DNA from: Prorocentrum cordatum
Taxonomy: Eukaryota; Sar; Dinophyceae; Prorocentrales; Prorocentraceae
Direction of reading: 5' to 3'
Length of the DNA stretch: 64,000 nt
Assembly: GCA_963575745.1 (NCBI GenBank)
Contig: CAUYUJ010001381.1
Span: forward strand, 256,768-320,767
Made by a program: the position numbers and the translations under genes. Shown piece after piece: positions 11,200-21,506 of the stretch. The notes beneath the pieces were generated by a model. That model was not told the origin of the DNA, made no database searches, and saw only the letters and a list, made by a program, of their open reading frames with translations. Position 1 is the stretch's first letter; each line of letters starts with the position of its first letter.

Positions 11200-12240
11200 T
11201 CAAGTTTGGTGCTTGTCAATTCTGTCGTCGATCGGGAGTGGGCCAAGGAGAGCGCGGACAGGGCGATCAGGGAAGCCGTCGGAAGAGCTGCAACGCTCCC
11301 GTTCCCAGGTCAAAGAGATGCATTTGTGGCTCTTTGAGTTCATCGGCAGAGGCGAGCTCTGGAACAGGCTCCTTGCGATCGTCCCGTCGTTGTCCGCCCT
11401 TCTGGCCGAGCAGGCCCCAGAACATCTGGATGTGTTCAGGCGGAACGTAGCCCTGCATGCGCGTGAAGGCTGTGGTGTTCGTGTTTTTTCTCTGCATCGG
11501 CGGAAAAGCTGCGATGTGCATTTCGTGGACCGCGTCTTGGCCGAGCGGTATCTTCGCAATTCAATCCATGTGCCCCTGTATTGTTTCCTGGTTGCGGGTT
11601 CGGAGAAGTAGCCGAGGGCGAACAACACTGCGACCTTGTATATCCCGTTTTCTTTCCTTGTGTCTGGGAAGTCCTGGAGGAACTTGCAGATGCCGCAGAG
11701 TCTTGCTATCTCCCCGTGACGTACCAGTCGAAAGCAGCAGTCCATCATGTTGTAGATAGTGGTCCGCCCAGTCCTCTTCCAGATGGTGCGGAGCACGAAG
11801 GAACCGCATCTGCCCCAGCCGAGGGCCATGAAGGGGTGTAGGTTCCTGCGGGTCTACCTCATGAAGTTTCTGGTCCTCTTGCGGACGTTGGTGGCGCGGC
11901 TGTTGTCAAATCAATGGCGGATAAAGCTGTCGGTCCAGACTTTGGCTGCAGTTGTGCACAAGATGGATACCAGCAGGAGTGCGTTCAACATGGTGGAGAC
12001 CTCGGTGGAGGAGCTTCGGGCTCAGAACACGCTCGTGACCGTGACCATGGCTATCACGCCTGCGGGGCTCACGACAATACTTATAGCTAAGACCATGCTG
12101 CCCGTGATAACGAACGCGTTCGTGATGCAGCGCAACTCGCTCCTCCGGACCCCCGTCTGGGTCGCCAGTCTGCCGCGCGCTTTCAGCGCTTCGGGGGCCA
12201 GCCGCAGCAAGAGCGGAAGGCAAGACCCCGGATCCAACAT
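11200..12240 (-). pseudogene. Possible pseudogene of an unknown membrane protein
   Basis: One minus-strand frame stays coding-like for about 350 codons from 12240 down to 11200, broken only by three in-frame stops. Near 12130-12030 it reads a hydrophobic segment containing MVLAISIVVSPAGVIAMV, a probable membrane span. After a stop it continues as STMLNALLLVSILCTTAA, a second hydrophobic stretch, then after two further stops enters the 209-codon frame that begins MALGWGRCGSFVLR. That part has a normal residue mix with Cys and aromatic residues (for example MMDCCFRLVRHGEIARLCGI). I do not recognise the family. The stops may be mutations, or the pieces may be exons with introns I cannot place. 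Antisense chance coding is a real alternative. Confidence 0.35.
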
Positions 12241-12420
12241 GAGTGTAATGCAGGTGTCAAAGCGCGCAGGTTTGTAAGGATTGGTCAGGTAGCTGCAGAG
12301 AGTGTGCCAAAGAGAAGAAGGGTAGCAATCTTGTCGCTCTGGAGCCTGCCGAGCGGAGTTCCGGTTGTCCTATTCGAGCCTGCTCGCTTGCACCCTTCAT
12401 GCGTCGCAGTGTGTCGCAGA

Positions 12421-12790
12421 GGAGGGGGGGAGGAGGAGGGGGAGGAGGAGGAGGGGGAGGAGGAGGAGGAGGAGGAGGAGGAGGAGGAGGAGGCGGAGCT
12501 GGAGGGGGTGGTGGTGGTGGTGGTGGAGGAGGAGGAGGAGGTGGAGGAGGAGGAGGAGGAGGAGGATAGGGAGTGGGGGAGATGGGATGGGGAGAGGGAT
12601 GAGGATGTGCAGGGCGAAGGCGAGGATAGCGAGTAGGAGGACGAGGCGGAGGAGGAGGTGGAGGAGGAGGCGGAGGAGCAGGAGGAGAAGGATGACAACC
12701 GTGACGGCGACGACAAGCACGCGGTCGACGACGACGAGGGCGACGACGACGGCGACAACGGCGGCCGCGATGGCGGTGGCAGCACCTCCG
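12421..12790. repeat. (GGA)n then (GAC)n arrays
   Basis: 12421-12575 is GGA-rich with a GGTGGT block. 12640-12690 is again GGA. 12700-12785 is GAC/CGA-rich. Poly-Glu, poly-Gly and poly-Arg frames result. Confidence 0.9.
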
Positions 12791-12929
12791 AGGGACCCGC
12801 CGCAGATGGTGGCGCCTGGCAGCGCGGGCGAGCGGGACAGGCACAAGGCCAGGGAGGTACCCTCAGCTCGGGGGGGGGGTCTCTTTGGGCGCGTGGAGCG
12901 TCGGTGTCCTCGCCTTTGCCCTTGTCGTT

Positions 12930-12930
12930 T

Positions 12931-12985
<55 letters not shown>

Positions 12986-13139
12986 TATTGGTGTCGTCGT
13001 CATCGTCCTCGTCGTCATCGTCGTCGTCGTCGTCGTTCTCACCGATCTCCTTGTCGGTCGGTTTCCGCACCGTTTCCCTCGTAGTCGTCGTTGTCGTCGT
13101 CGTCGTCGTCGTCTTCGTCGTTGGCGTCGTCGTTGTCGT

Positions 13140-13179
<40 letters not shown>

Positions 13180-13400
13180 CTCGTCGTCGTGTTCGTCGAC
13201 GTCCTCGTCCTCGTCCTCGTCGCCGTCGCCGTCGCCGTCGTCGTCGTCGTCGTCCTCCCCCTCCTCGTCCTCACCGCCTTCATCGTCGTGACCCTTATCG
13301 TGGCCCTCGTCGTCTTCGCCGTGGCCCTCCTTATCCTCGTCTTCTGATTATTTTTCGACCTCGTCGTCGTCGTCGTCGCTCTCGCTGCCCTTCTGTTGCC
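12930..13400. repeat. (CGT)n trinucleotide array
   Basis: About 470 bases of CGT with interruptions (TTG, CCT, CGC). The first block at about 12933-12983 is nearly pure. The minus strand reads (ACG)n, so it is the inverse of the GAC-type arrays to its left. Confidence 0.9.
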
Positions 13401-13510
13401 CTCTTCGTCGTCGCCCTTCTGGGCGTGGGGGGCGGAGGCCTCCTTCGGTCGCGTTCGCGCGGGGGCGCTCTCGCTCTGGAGGCGGCCCGCGAGCAGTCCT
13501 CCCCTCCTGG

Positions 13511-13662
13511 AGGAGGAGGAGAGGGAGGAGGAGGAGGAGGAGGAGAAGGAGGAGGAGGAGGAGGAGGAGGAGGAGGCGGAGGCGGAGGCGGAGGAGGAGG
13601 AGGAGGATGATGAGGAGGAGGAGGAGGAGGGGAAGCAGGAGGAGGAGGAGGAGGAGGAGACA
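13511..13662. repeat. (GGA)n microsatellite
   Basis: Purine tract of GGA with GCGGAG and GAT interruptions. This is the third large triplet array within 1.3 kb. Confidence 0.9.
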
Positions 13663-13919
13663 GATGTTGCTAGCTTTTGAGCCATACTTGAGTGGCCGTG
13701 CTGCACAGAGACGCGGGCGTAGCACCCCAGGCCAGGCACTCCAGCCCCTGGCCTGACAGGCACCCTTGCCAATACTGCCTTCACAATGTACACCCGACGG
13801 GACCACCCCCTCTGTCAGTCTGGCGGCTGTCACGCCGCCTGGCAGCAGGCGCACCGCCTCGCTCGCGCACGGGCCACCGACGCGGCGGGCCTGCATCACT
13901 CCTGAAGGCACCCGATTAC

Positions 13920-15100
13920 AGGCGTTCGGGCACTGACGACCTGGAGCCCATGATGCCCATCAAGTGCATCGGCATCTTCATCAATCAGTACTGCTCCCCA
14001 CTGCAGTGCGCCGCCAAACACGGAGAGCGACGCGGAGCGCGAGCACCCGCTTGACCTCGAGGCTCTGCATTACCGACTCTTGCTTCTTGACCGTTGCGCG
14101 CTCCCAACTGCGTAGCAGCACATTCATCAGTAGTCCACGCCAGCCTGCAATAATCAGCAGGATACCACGCCCAAGCTTCCCAAAACCCATCACGATCTTT
14201 ACGCTGATCCGCACCTCGTCGCAGTCGAGAGCACGGCCTCCGTCCGCACGCTCTTCATCGCGAACAGCGTCACGAGCATCACGAGCTTCATCGACGTCCT
14301 GGTCGAAGCCGTATCTTGGGATCCGCACCACGGACTCCGTCATCTCCTCCTTCATCTTCTCGTCGCACGCCACGTCGACGCCCGTCGACCAGCGCGTCGG
14401 CACCATCTTCGAAGCCGTCGGACCTTGCGTTCGCGTGCACCGCGTTCTTCGGGAGGCTCCGCATGTGTTCCTCCCCCTTCTCCTTGTCGGACGTCGGGTC
14501 GACGCCGTCGGCGAAGCCGTCGGACGCGCAGGGATCTCCGTCGTGGAGCACCCTGAGCACGCTGCCTTGCACGGCCTGCAGCCCCAGCTTGCTCTACACG
14601 AAGGCCTTCACCTGGAACTTCTCGTCCGAGCCCGCCTCGGCCTCGGCACAGCCCCCAGCCTGCAGCGCGGGTCCCTCAATGAGCCCCGCCAGGGTGGACT
14701 CGGCCACGGACTCCTTGACGAGCCCCTCCACGCCGTACGAGCCCTCCTCCCCTGTTCCCTCGACTCCACCAAACCCTACGCCTCCAGCACGCCATCGCCA
14801 TCGCTGTGGAAGCTCGTCGCCCCCTCCTGCATGCGCTGGCCCTCGCTCTGGAGGTCCAGGGACCCCACCACCGACAGGGATGCTGCATCAGTGTGGCGCG
14901 CACAGCGCCCATCGATGTGGTCCTCCCATCGATGTTGTCCGCACCGGCAGGGACGCTGCATCGATGTGGTCCAAGGCTGGAGGCTACCGCAGATCTGACC
15001 ACTTGCGATCATCCCCCGTCTATGCAGTTGATGTCCCGACTCGCGTACATCCCGTTGTGCCCCACATGTTTGATGACTAGCAAAGCGTCGACCAAGCAAG
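13920..15100. other. Possible decayed coding sequence, unassigned
   Basis: Short pieces look translated: a plus frame near 13945-14040 reads MPIKCIGIFINQYCSPLQC, and a plus frame near 14210-14340 reads TLFIANSVTSITSFIDVLVE. The frames do not connect without stops. Given the RT scrap just downstream, this may be the worn upstream part of the same retroelement, but no endonuclease motif is visible to prove it. Confidence 0.3.
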
Positions 15101-15159
15101 CTTCTGACATGGCTACCGTATCGAATCCTATTCACCACAAGCCTGCAGCGCAACCAGTC

Positions 15160-15432
15160 GGAAGAACGGCAATTGCTCTTGTAGGCGGCAGCTGTGGACT
15201 TCAAGAAAGCATTGTACTGCGTCAGCCAGTATTCACTCTGTCAAGCACTCGAAGAGCAGCCAGTGCCCCATCCGAAATCGAGCTCCTACAGCAGTTCTAC
15301 ACGGACCAGGCCGCTAATGTTCGCACAGACACCACAAACACAGAGTTGAGCATGGAAGGAGGAGTGAAGCAAGGGGGCCCGCTCCGCTCCCACCTATTCG
15401 TTGCGCTCCTGGAAAAGTTTCTTTCATCATGA
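15160..15432 (+). pseudogene. Reverse transcriptase fragment (LINE relic)
   Basis: Around 15189-15222 a plus frame reads AAVDFKKALYCVSQYSLC, which is RT motif A with its catalytic Asp in VDF; the usual second Asp of FDxV is Tyr. Around 15355-15403 a different plus frame reads MEGGVKQGGPLRSHLFVALL, the motif B signature (QGxPLSxxLF). A frame change lies between the two. The fragment ends with a stop at 15430-15432, and the tandem 5.8-kb block begins 25 bases later. The FVDD/YADD motif C is missing, so this is a dead scrap. It is not the same sequence as the RT at 32.8-34.2 kb. Confidence 0.7.
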
Positions 15433-15687
15433 CAAACTCAAACAACCTTCTGGGCGACGAGCGCTCTGCAACGGCAAAGTGAATCTGTCACGGAATACCT
15501 TTTGGAGGTAGTGAACATGTCAAATGGTCAGACGGCGCAGTTGCATGCTTGAAGTGATCCAGGCCGTATTGCGCTCCTGGAACAGATCTTCGGGCGCCTT
15601 GGAAAGTGGTGGTCCAGGAAACAGTTCGGCATACAAACGGGTTTCTGGGCGGACCATCTCCGCGATATCCAAGACGCCTGTTGCGAA

Positions 15688-17639
15688 TCACCGCCGCTCC
15701 CTGCTTTCAGGATGGCCAAACGTTTGGGCAAAGTTTGGCCACACTATTGGACTATGAGTTCTCCCAGCCGTTATGGAAGCCCTTCGGGGAAATATCTCAA
15801 GAGTCATGTCCGCCCGGGCTATGGCGAGGCCGCCGTGGCCATCCTTCTCCGCCCTCTCGGCCACCAGGGGCCGTAGGACAGGGTGCGAGAGGTAGTTCGC
15901 TACGTAGGGCATGCAGTACCTCTTCCAGTGGAGGGCGTCCGTCTCGTCGTCCCAGGTGTGCATGTTCTCGAGCCAGTGCCCTCTGTAGCCGCGCAGGATC
16001 CTCTCCATGGTCCACTTGAGCCCCAATGCACGTCGTCGCTCTGGGCCCTGATCTTCGGCCGCAGGCTCCGTCCCCAGGTCAAGGTAAGCGATGCTGCCGA
16101 CGTTGACGCGCTGCCTGGCTGGCCGCGTCGCAGGTGTCCCCGCGTACCTGGCAGCCCAGCTCCGAATTGGGAAGATAGACGGTGTCCCCCTTGCCCACGG
16201 TGACGACCTTGGTCCTCCTGGCTCTCGAAGGTCGGGTGGCCGACGATGCCGTGGTGGAAGCCGTGGAGGGCACTTCCGCTGGCCGCCGCTCTCGTCCACG
16301 TCGGAGCCCACGGCGAGCAGGGCGCTTCACATCGAGCGCCACGCCGTGCCAGGGAGGGAGCTCCAACCCCAGGGAGGCACGCACCTAAGCTCTGGACGTC
16401 CTGGGAGGAGCTGCTCCTTGACAGGAGAGTCCTCTGGGGCCCCTGCCACTCGCTGCAGGATCCTGGCCCTGGCTGCCTCATCCAGGGTGGGCCTTGCTGG
16501 AGGCCTTGGGCCCCCTCCAGCGGCCACGCCACTTGGGCCTGGCCCAGGATTGCCGCCGTCGCCATCGGGGGCCTGGCCAGGAGGCCGAGGTGGGGAGGCT
16601 CGCCCCTGACCTGGGTTGCAACTGCCACTGCCCCCCCATCCGTTCCCTGCAGCCTGGGCCGCCGCAGCCTGGGCGCCGAGGTCATCGGGCGCGGCGGTGC
16701 GGCGGGGGGCCGAAGTGCTTCTGGACCTCCGTCTGCAGCTGGCCGGCGCAGTTGGTGACCTGCGCCTGGAACTTCTCCTTCTCTCCGGCCGAGATGTGTC
16801 GAGCCCTTCCAGGTCGAACATGGTCCCCTCCATGACCGCCACCTCCTCGGAGAGCAGCCTGGAGAGGTCGATGGCTGCGCCCAGCATGGCCGCTGGCTTC
16901 GCCTCGGCCCCCGCCGCCGCCGCCGCCGCACCCTGGCCCGCTGGCGCCGCCTTGGCGTATGCCTCCTCCGACTCACGGTCCGCCTCCGCGACCTCGAGGA
17001 TGGCCTCCTCCTTCTCCTGCCGCTTGCACTCCAGCCAGTCCTTTGCGTCCTTGACGGCCTGGATGGAGCGCTTGAGGGGGCCCTCGGCGCGCCGCGCCCT
17101 AGCCCGCGCCTGGTCGCGCGCCGCGTCGGGGTGCCCGGGCGTCGGGGGCGGTACCAGAGCGATCGCCAGCATGTCGACGCGCTCGAGCGTGGCGCGGTCG
17201 GCGTCGGCAGGTAGAGTGGCGCGCAGTTGGCGCATGAGCTGCTGCGGCGGCGGAGCTCCCTTGGCCCCCTTGCCTCCACGCGGGCGGCTTTGGCTGCGCT
17301 CGCTGGCCCCGCCTGGGCCCCATGCGCCGCTCCACTGGCGCTCTTGCGACCTAGCGGGCTGGGGCCGCGAGCAACTGTGGCATGCGGTGTCCTTCTTCCA
17401 GTGCCACTGATCTCGCACGCCCGACATTTAGCATACTGCTTCGGTTCCCAATTTGCTCACCCCCTGTTCCACTGCCGCCCATGCGAAATGCCAAGGACTG
17501 AGAGATTGCCCCACCAGGAGCAAAGATGTTGGCTCCCCCAGGAGCTCACTGATGCTGGCCGAGGCAGCCAGGTCTAGGAAGGGCTGCCCTTCCACCTCGA
17601 CCTCGAGCCTCTGGAGTCGGGACGGGAGGTAGGCTCCGT
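15688..17639 (-). pseudogene. ORF1-like retroelement protein, frameshifted (unit 1)
   Basis: This starts just downstream of the perfect DinoSL at 17661-17640. The frame entering from upstream reads YAKCRAC; the next frame (17427-16327, 366 codons) begins MSGVRDQWHWKKDTACHSC. Joined by one frame change they give a C-x2-C...WxW...C-x2-C zinc finger like those that open the two LINE ORF1 proteins in this window. Then come a helical Glu/Lys/Arg-rich part (LKRSIQAVKDAKDWLECK) and an Ala/Gly/Pro-rich part. Below 16330 coding potential moves to other frames: TKVVTVGKGDTVYLPNSELG near 16200, then ALGLKWTMERILRGYRGHWL and YCMPYVANYLSHPVLRPLVA to a stop at 15688. No endonuclease or RT is seen. Either a gag/ORF1-type protein of a LINE cut short by the unit boundary or a retrogene of unknown function. 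Confidence 0.5.
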
Positions 17640-17661
17640 CTTGAGCCAAAATGGCTACGGA
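17640..17661 (-). other. DinoSL relic, perfect 22-nt match (unit 1, minus strand)
   Basis: Read on the minus strand, the 22 bases from 17661 to 17640 equal the published dinoflagellate spliced leader, core CCGTAGCCATTTTGGCTCAA. Upstream on the same strand is a CCT-rich tract; downstream is the ORF1-like pseudogene. A genomic SL at a gene's 5' end marks a reinserted trans-spliced mRNA. Confidence 0.93.
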
Positions 17662-18170
17662 GGAGGGAGGGAGGGTGGGAAGGAGGATGAGGAGGAGGAA
17701 GGAGGGAAGAGGGAATGATGACGAGGTCACAGGGCGGGGCGGCAGTACACGTGGGATGGGCGGTCGGAGCGCACGAGAGCGGCCTTGAGAAGGGACCTCG
17801 AAGGTATCCTGAACTGCACCCTCGCGTCACAGAAGGTGCTGGAATAACGCAATCTCACGATTGCCCGCGCCCACCCACCCACCGCCGTTCCCCGCCCCTC
17901 TCTGTTGCCGTCCGCCCAGCAGGAGGCATCCAGGGAGGATTCTGGGGTCGCAGGGAGGGCCAACAACACCCAAAAACCTGGGCACTGTTCCTCCTCCCCT
18001 CCTTCTCCCCCTATCCTGTCACCCTGCTCCCTCCCCCTGCTCCTCCTCCTCCTCCTCCTCCTCCCTCTCCTGCTCCTCCTCCTCCTCCCTCCTCCTCCCC
18101 CTCCTCCCCCTCCTCCTCCTCCTCTCCCCTCTCCTCCTCCTCCTTCTCCTCCTCCCCCTCCTCCTTCTCC
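17662..18170. other. Spacer between two divergent DinoSL relics (unit 1)
   Basis: 17662-17715 is GGA-rich (CCT-rich on the minus strand). 17716-17985 is ordinary sequence with no ORF of note. 17990-18170 is a plus-strand CCT-rich tract. Both SL relics are therefore preceded, in their own reading direction, by pyrimidine-rich DNA. Confidence 0.85.
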
Positions 18171-18192
18171 TCCGTAGCTATTTTGGCTCAAG
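18171..18192 (+). other. DinoSL relic, one mismatch (unit 1, plus strand)
   Basis: 21 of 22 bases match DinoSL (GTAGCT in place of GTAGCC). It follows the CCT tract directly, so the SL's first bases TCC are in register with the last CCT repeat. The LINE ORF1 start codon lies 126 bases downstream. Confidence 0.93.
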
Positions 18193-18317
18193 GTGCAAGG
18201 CTCCCAGGTGAGTCAAGTGGATACCGCTAGTCCGCGGCCAGGTTTTGTCGTTTTGCAGCAACCACAAGGGCGAGCTGCCGCCCGACACCAGCCCCCAGGC
18301 ACGGCAGTTCTCGCAGC

Positions 18318-19383
18318 ATGGGGCGTGGGCGCAGCGCATACACGTTCTGTGCGACCTGTGGTGGATGGGTGCACAACTGGGAGCCTGAGAAGCCGGGCGG
18401 ATGGTGCAACAAGTGTCAGGCTGTCTTCCCTGGGTGGCAGCCCAGCGGCGACACCGGCGACGACAAGGGCAAAGGCAAGGGCAAGGTGCCTCCCTGGCAC
18501 AAGTCGAAGTCGAAGCTGCACGGCTCGCTGGCGGAGCTCAGCGAGATGCTGGCGAGGGTCGAGGCCATGTCGGCCCTCAAGGCACCACAGGTCGACTTGG
18601 GGCCGCTCAAGGCAGTGCAGTCGCAGGTTGTGGCGGCAGCGGCGCAGGCCCCGAAAACAGAACCGAGCAAGGAACTGGAGCTGCGGCAGGCGATCAACAA
18701 GCTCAATCAGTGCCAGCTGGAGGTGGACAACACGGCGAGCCTCCTGCAGGAGGCGGAGGACCGCGTCCAGAACCTGCGCACGAAGAGCGAGAAGGCGATC
18801 GAGGAGGCTGCCGACGCGGTGGTGGGGCGCAAGCGCGCTGGCGGCGTACCAGGCGGAGACTGTCTGTTCACCTCCTGCGGCGACGCCGCAGACTGAGTGG
18901 CAGGCGCCAGACGTCGGCGATCTGTTCGACGACCTGGACGACTACGAGGAAGAAGACAAAACCAAGCTCGCGAAGTTCAAATCGGATATGGAGGCAGTCG
19001 ATCAACTGCTCCAGGCGGCGGCGGGTCAGTTCCGACAGCTCCACGAGTTCAAGCAGCAGGCTGCCAGCCTGCGCACGCAGACCAGGAAGAAGCGGAAGAC
19101 GGCGGAAGGTGAAGCAGAGGCGGCCCCAGGTACGCAGGCGACGGCGGCAACAGAGGCGTCTGTTGGCAGTACTGGGGCAGCTTCGTCAGCGGCTGGCAAT
19201 GCCCCGCCGCCCCTCACCGAGGAGCAGAAGCGCGAGCGGAAGGACTTGGTTGACAAGATCAAGCAGCAGGCAGAGCAGCAGGTGCAGGCGGCCGAGCTCA
19301 AGAAGACCACCGACACGTCGTACAAGGATTTTGTCCTCGGCGGCGATGGCAGGGCTCAGGCTGGTGCTGTGCCTGGTCTTTAA
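18318..19383 (+). pseudogene. LINE ORF1 (zinc finger, coiled coil), frameshifted (unit 1)
   Basis: Same protein as the intact copy at 29933-31000. The start MGRGRSAYTFCATCGGW is kept, with zinc ligands Cys11, Cys14, Cys30 and Cys33. A two-base CG deletion near 18836 (AAGCGCGCTGG against AAGCGCGCGCTGG in unit 3) moves the frame, so translation ends at 18896 after 192 codons. The rest continues in another frame to the original stop at 19383. ORF1 proteins of LINEs bind their RNA. Unit 2 shares this deletion, which places it before the event that made units 1 and 2 alike on their right side. Confidence 0.75.
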
Positions 19384-20032
19384 CATCTTCTTCTCCAATA
19401 TCGCGATGCGGGGCCCGAAGGCCCACAAGTACATCACGGAGGAGGGCAATCATAATGATGTGATCATGATGTGCGAGACGCACGCCGACAGCACCAAGCA
19501 AGAGCAGGTACGTGAGGAAGTATCGCGGGATGGAGTGAGTCTGATGAGCACGGCGGCTATCCCAACGAAGCGCTCGGAGAAAGGAACCACGGGCGGCGAG
19601 CTCATATTGGCGAAGACCCACCTGGCGTGCACGGGCTACGACACGCTGCGCAAGCGGATGGTGAGCAACGGCGAGGTTGACCCGTTCAAGGGCTTCGCAG
19701 CGTTCAACGTACACGCGCGCTCGGGCAACGTTGTGCTGATCTCGGCGCACCTCGTGCCAGGTGAAGGTATCACAGGGTCGAATTACCACCGGATTCGATC
19801 CCTGTCAGGGTTCATGAGATCTCTCACGGACCCATGGGTGGTCCTGGCGGATTGGAATATACCAGTCGATCAGATGGAAGAGGCTGGGCTTCCAGGCAAG
19901 TTGGGCGGCGCGGTGGTCAGACTCGACGTCGGGGTCACATGCGACAAGGGCACGGGCAGCCTCATAGACTACGGCATCGCGCGGGTGGACTTCGCCAGAG
20001 TTCGACTGCTGGCAGATGGGCGAGTTCCGTAG
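19346..20032 (+). pseudogene. LINE ORF2 endonuclease (EEP) domain (unit 1)
   Basis: A frame of 228 codons starts MAGLRLVLCLVFNIFFSN at an ATG inside the last 38 bases of ORF1. EEP hallmarks in order: an N-terminal Asn in FFSN, DVIMMCETHAD (metal-binding Glu), VVLISAHLVPGEG, PWVVLADWNIPVD (the D-x-N motif) and GSLIDYGIA. The expected SDH motif falls exactly at the stop: the frame reads VP, TAG, then RTHCGLRLEI, where family members have SDHxGLxL. The same TAG occurs in units 2 and 3. The nuclease would nick genomic DNA to prime reverse transcription; here it lacks the final His-bearing motif unless the TAG is read through. Confidence 0.75.
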
Positions 20033-20737
20033 CGGACCCACTGCGGCCTCAGACTGGAGATAGATGGCACCAAGCAGGAGCGGTGGCACCGGCAGTTTGG
20101 CATCCCGAAGGCGTTCCCGTATCGGGCGAGACCTCAGAAGGCCGCGGGCCCCAGCTCCAAGACGAGCAAGAAGATGCAAGCGGCGCGGCATAATATAAAG
20201 GACGCGATGCAGACGCACCTTCAGGAGGCCTGTGAGGGGGCCATCATGTCCCCCGAGACGGCGACGGAGCCCCAGACCAAGCCGGGGGACATCAAGCCCT
20301 GCGCGATCGACCACGAGATTTGGGAGCAGGTCAGCACGATGGGTCGCCCGATGGAGCTCGCGGAGGAGATGCGCACCATAGGTGGCAAGATGATCATCAG
20401 GAGCGGCCAGCTCCTGCAGAGCGAGAACCAGCTAACCGAGAAGTACGGCGCCTGGGCCACGAAGGTCGTGGACTCCATCACAATGGCAGGGCAGATGGAC
20501 GAGCAAGAAGCAGCCTCATACACGGGGCGAGCGGCTGGCTTCGGAGTCAGATGGATAAGGGCCAAACCGACACCAGGACGCACGCACGTGAGATTCGGAC
20601 CAGCGCGCGAGTGGAGCATCCTGGCGGCCGATATGACAAGGCACCAGTCGTTGTGCGTGAACGGCGCAGACGGCAAACAGCAAAGGACGTGCATCACTCG
20701 CATCAAGAAGCAGCTGCAGGTGATCGGCTGCAGGTGA
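20033..20737 (+). pseudogene. LINE ORF2 linker after the EEP domain (unit 1)
   Basis: The reading frame continues without shift beyond the TAG at 20030-20032 for 234 codons: THCGLRLEIDGTKQERWHRQ, then helical, Gln/Glu/Lys-rich sequence such as MQAARHNIKDAMQTHLQEAC and WATKVVDSITMAGQMDEQEA, to a TGA at 20735-20737. Many LINE polyproteins have such a helical linker between endonuclease and RT. Continuity of frame shows that the TAG is a point change rather than the natural end of ORF2. Confidence 0.6.
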
Positions 20738-21275
20738 CGCGTTCAGCCAGCACGTTCCGATCACCCGCAGTAACATGTACTTCGGTGTGACAGGATATCT
20801 TTTGCAATTGGACGAGAGGCAGTTGGCGAATCTGGTGGACCAGACGGAGAGGCACGTTGCAACGGCATCGCCCCGACCGGTGGCGACGGCAAGGAAGAGC
20901 TTCGCGAACTGGGCGAAGAAAGCGTGGCAGACGAAAGCGGGAATGCTGCGCAGACGCGCGAAGCGGAGGGAGGCGCCCAGGTTCGACTCGAACCGTTCGA
21001 GATTGCTCTCAGACCAGGTCTCGCGACGGCAGACCCCGCCATCATCATGAATGGAAAAGCTAAGAAGTGGGAGAGCATCTGGGCGGACCCTGTGGACGAG
21101 AGGAAGCACATTACCGAGCAGTTGGAGCGCGCCAGGCGTCGCGTGCTGATGGGGGACTTGGAGCCCAATTAACATGGGCATGCTCAACGGTGCGCTGAGG
21201 GCGACTTCGGCGTCCAAAGCGAAGGGCCTGGACCAGCTGGGCCCCGCAGATATAGACAGGCTTCGCACGGTGGCA
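20738..21275 (+). pseudogene. LINE ORF2 pre-RT region, truncated by the unit junction (unit 1)
   Basis: After a frame change a plus frame (about 20895-21172) reads DPAIIMNGKAKKWESIWA and HITEQLERARRRVLMGDLEP to a stop, then the next frame begins the RT N-terminus, LRATSASKAKGLDQLGPAD (RT-typical K-x-x-G-x-D-x-x-P). The element is cut at 21275 inside the word GGTGGCA and the next tandem unit starts. Confidence 0.6.
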
Positions 21276-21506
21276 ACGAGCGCTCTGCAACGGCGAAGTG
21301 AATCTGTCACGGAATACCTCTTGGAGGTAGTGAACATGTCAAATGGTCAGCCGGCGCAGTTGCATGCTTGAAGTGATCCAGGCCGTATTGCGCTCCTGGA
21401 ACAGATCTTCGGGCGCCTTGGAAAGTGGTGGCCCAGGAAACAGTTCGGCATGCAAACGGGTTTCTGGGCGGACCATCTCCGCGATATCCAAGGCGCCTGT
21501 TGCGAA

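Larger units (their letters stand above)
15457..21275. repeat. Tandem unit 1 (5,819 bp) of the triplicated block
   Basis: The word ACGAGCGCTCTGCAACGGC starts each unit (15457, 21276, 27029) and each unit ends GACAGGCTTCGCACGGTGGCA. Unit 1 holds a minus-strand SL-headed pseudogene, a CCT tract, and the 5' half of a plus-strand SL-headed LINE. Its left 2.4 kb carries about 15 base differences from units 2 and 3, while its right 2.4 kb is essentially identical to unit 2. Confidence 0.95.

Noticed and set aside
13650-13700. Another DinoSL relic beside the GGA tract at 13.66 kb
   Set aside because: Only TTGAGCCA is shared, the rest does not match, and the tract lies on the wrong side of it.
12285-13793. 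502-codon minus-strand frame
   Set aside because: It consists of poly-Ser, poly-Thr, poly-Asp and poly-Pro blocks from three triplet arrays, with no domain.
16079-17410. Plus-strand frames over the minus-strand ORF1-like pseudogene (172, 170 and 264 codons), also in units 2 and 3
   Set aside because: They are antisense shadows. The minus strand has the zinc-finger pattern, the helical composition and the SL at the right end.
19298-21337. Minus-strand frames of 160-273 codons opposite the plus-strand LINE
   Set aside because: They are antisense to EEP motifs that read clearly on the plus strand.
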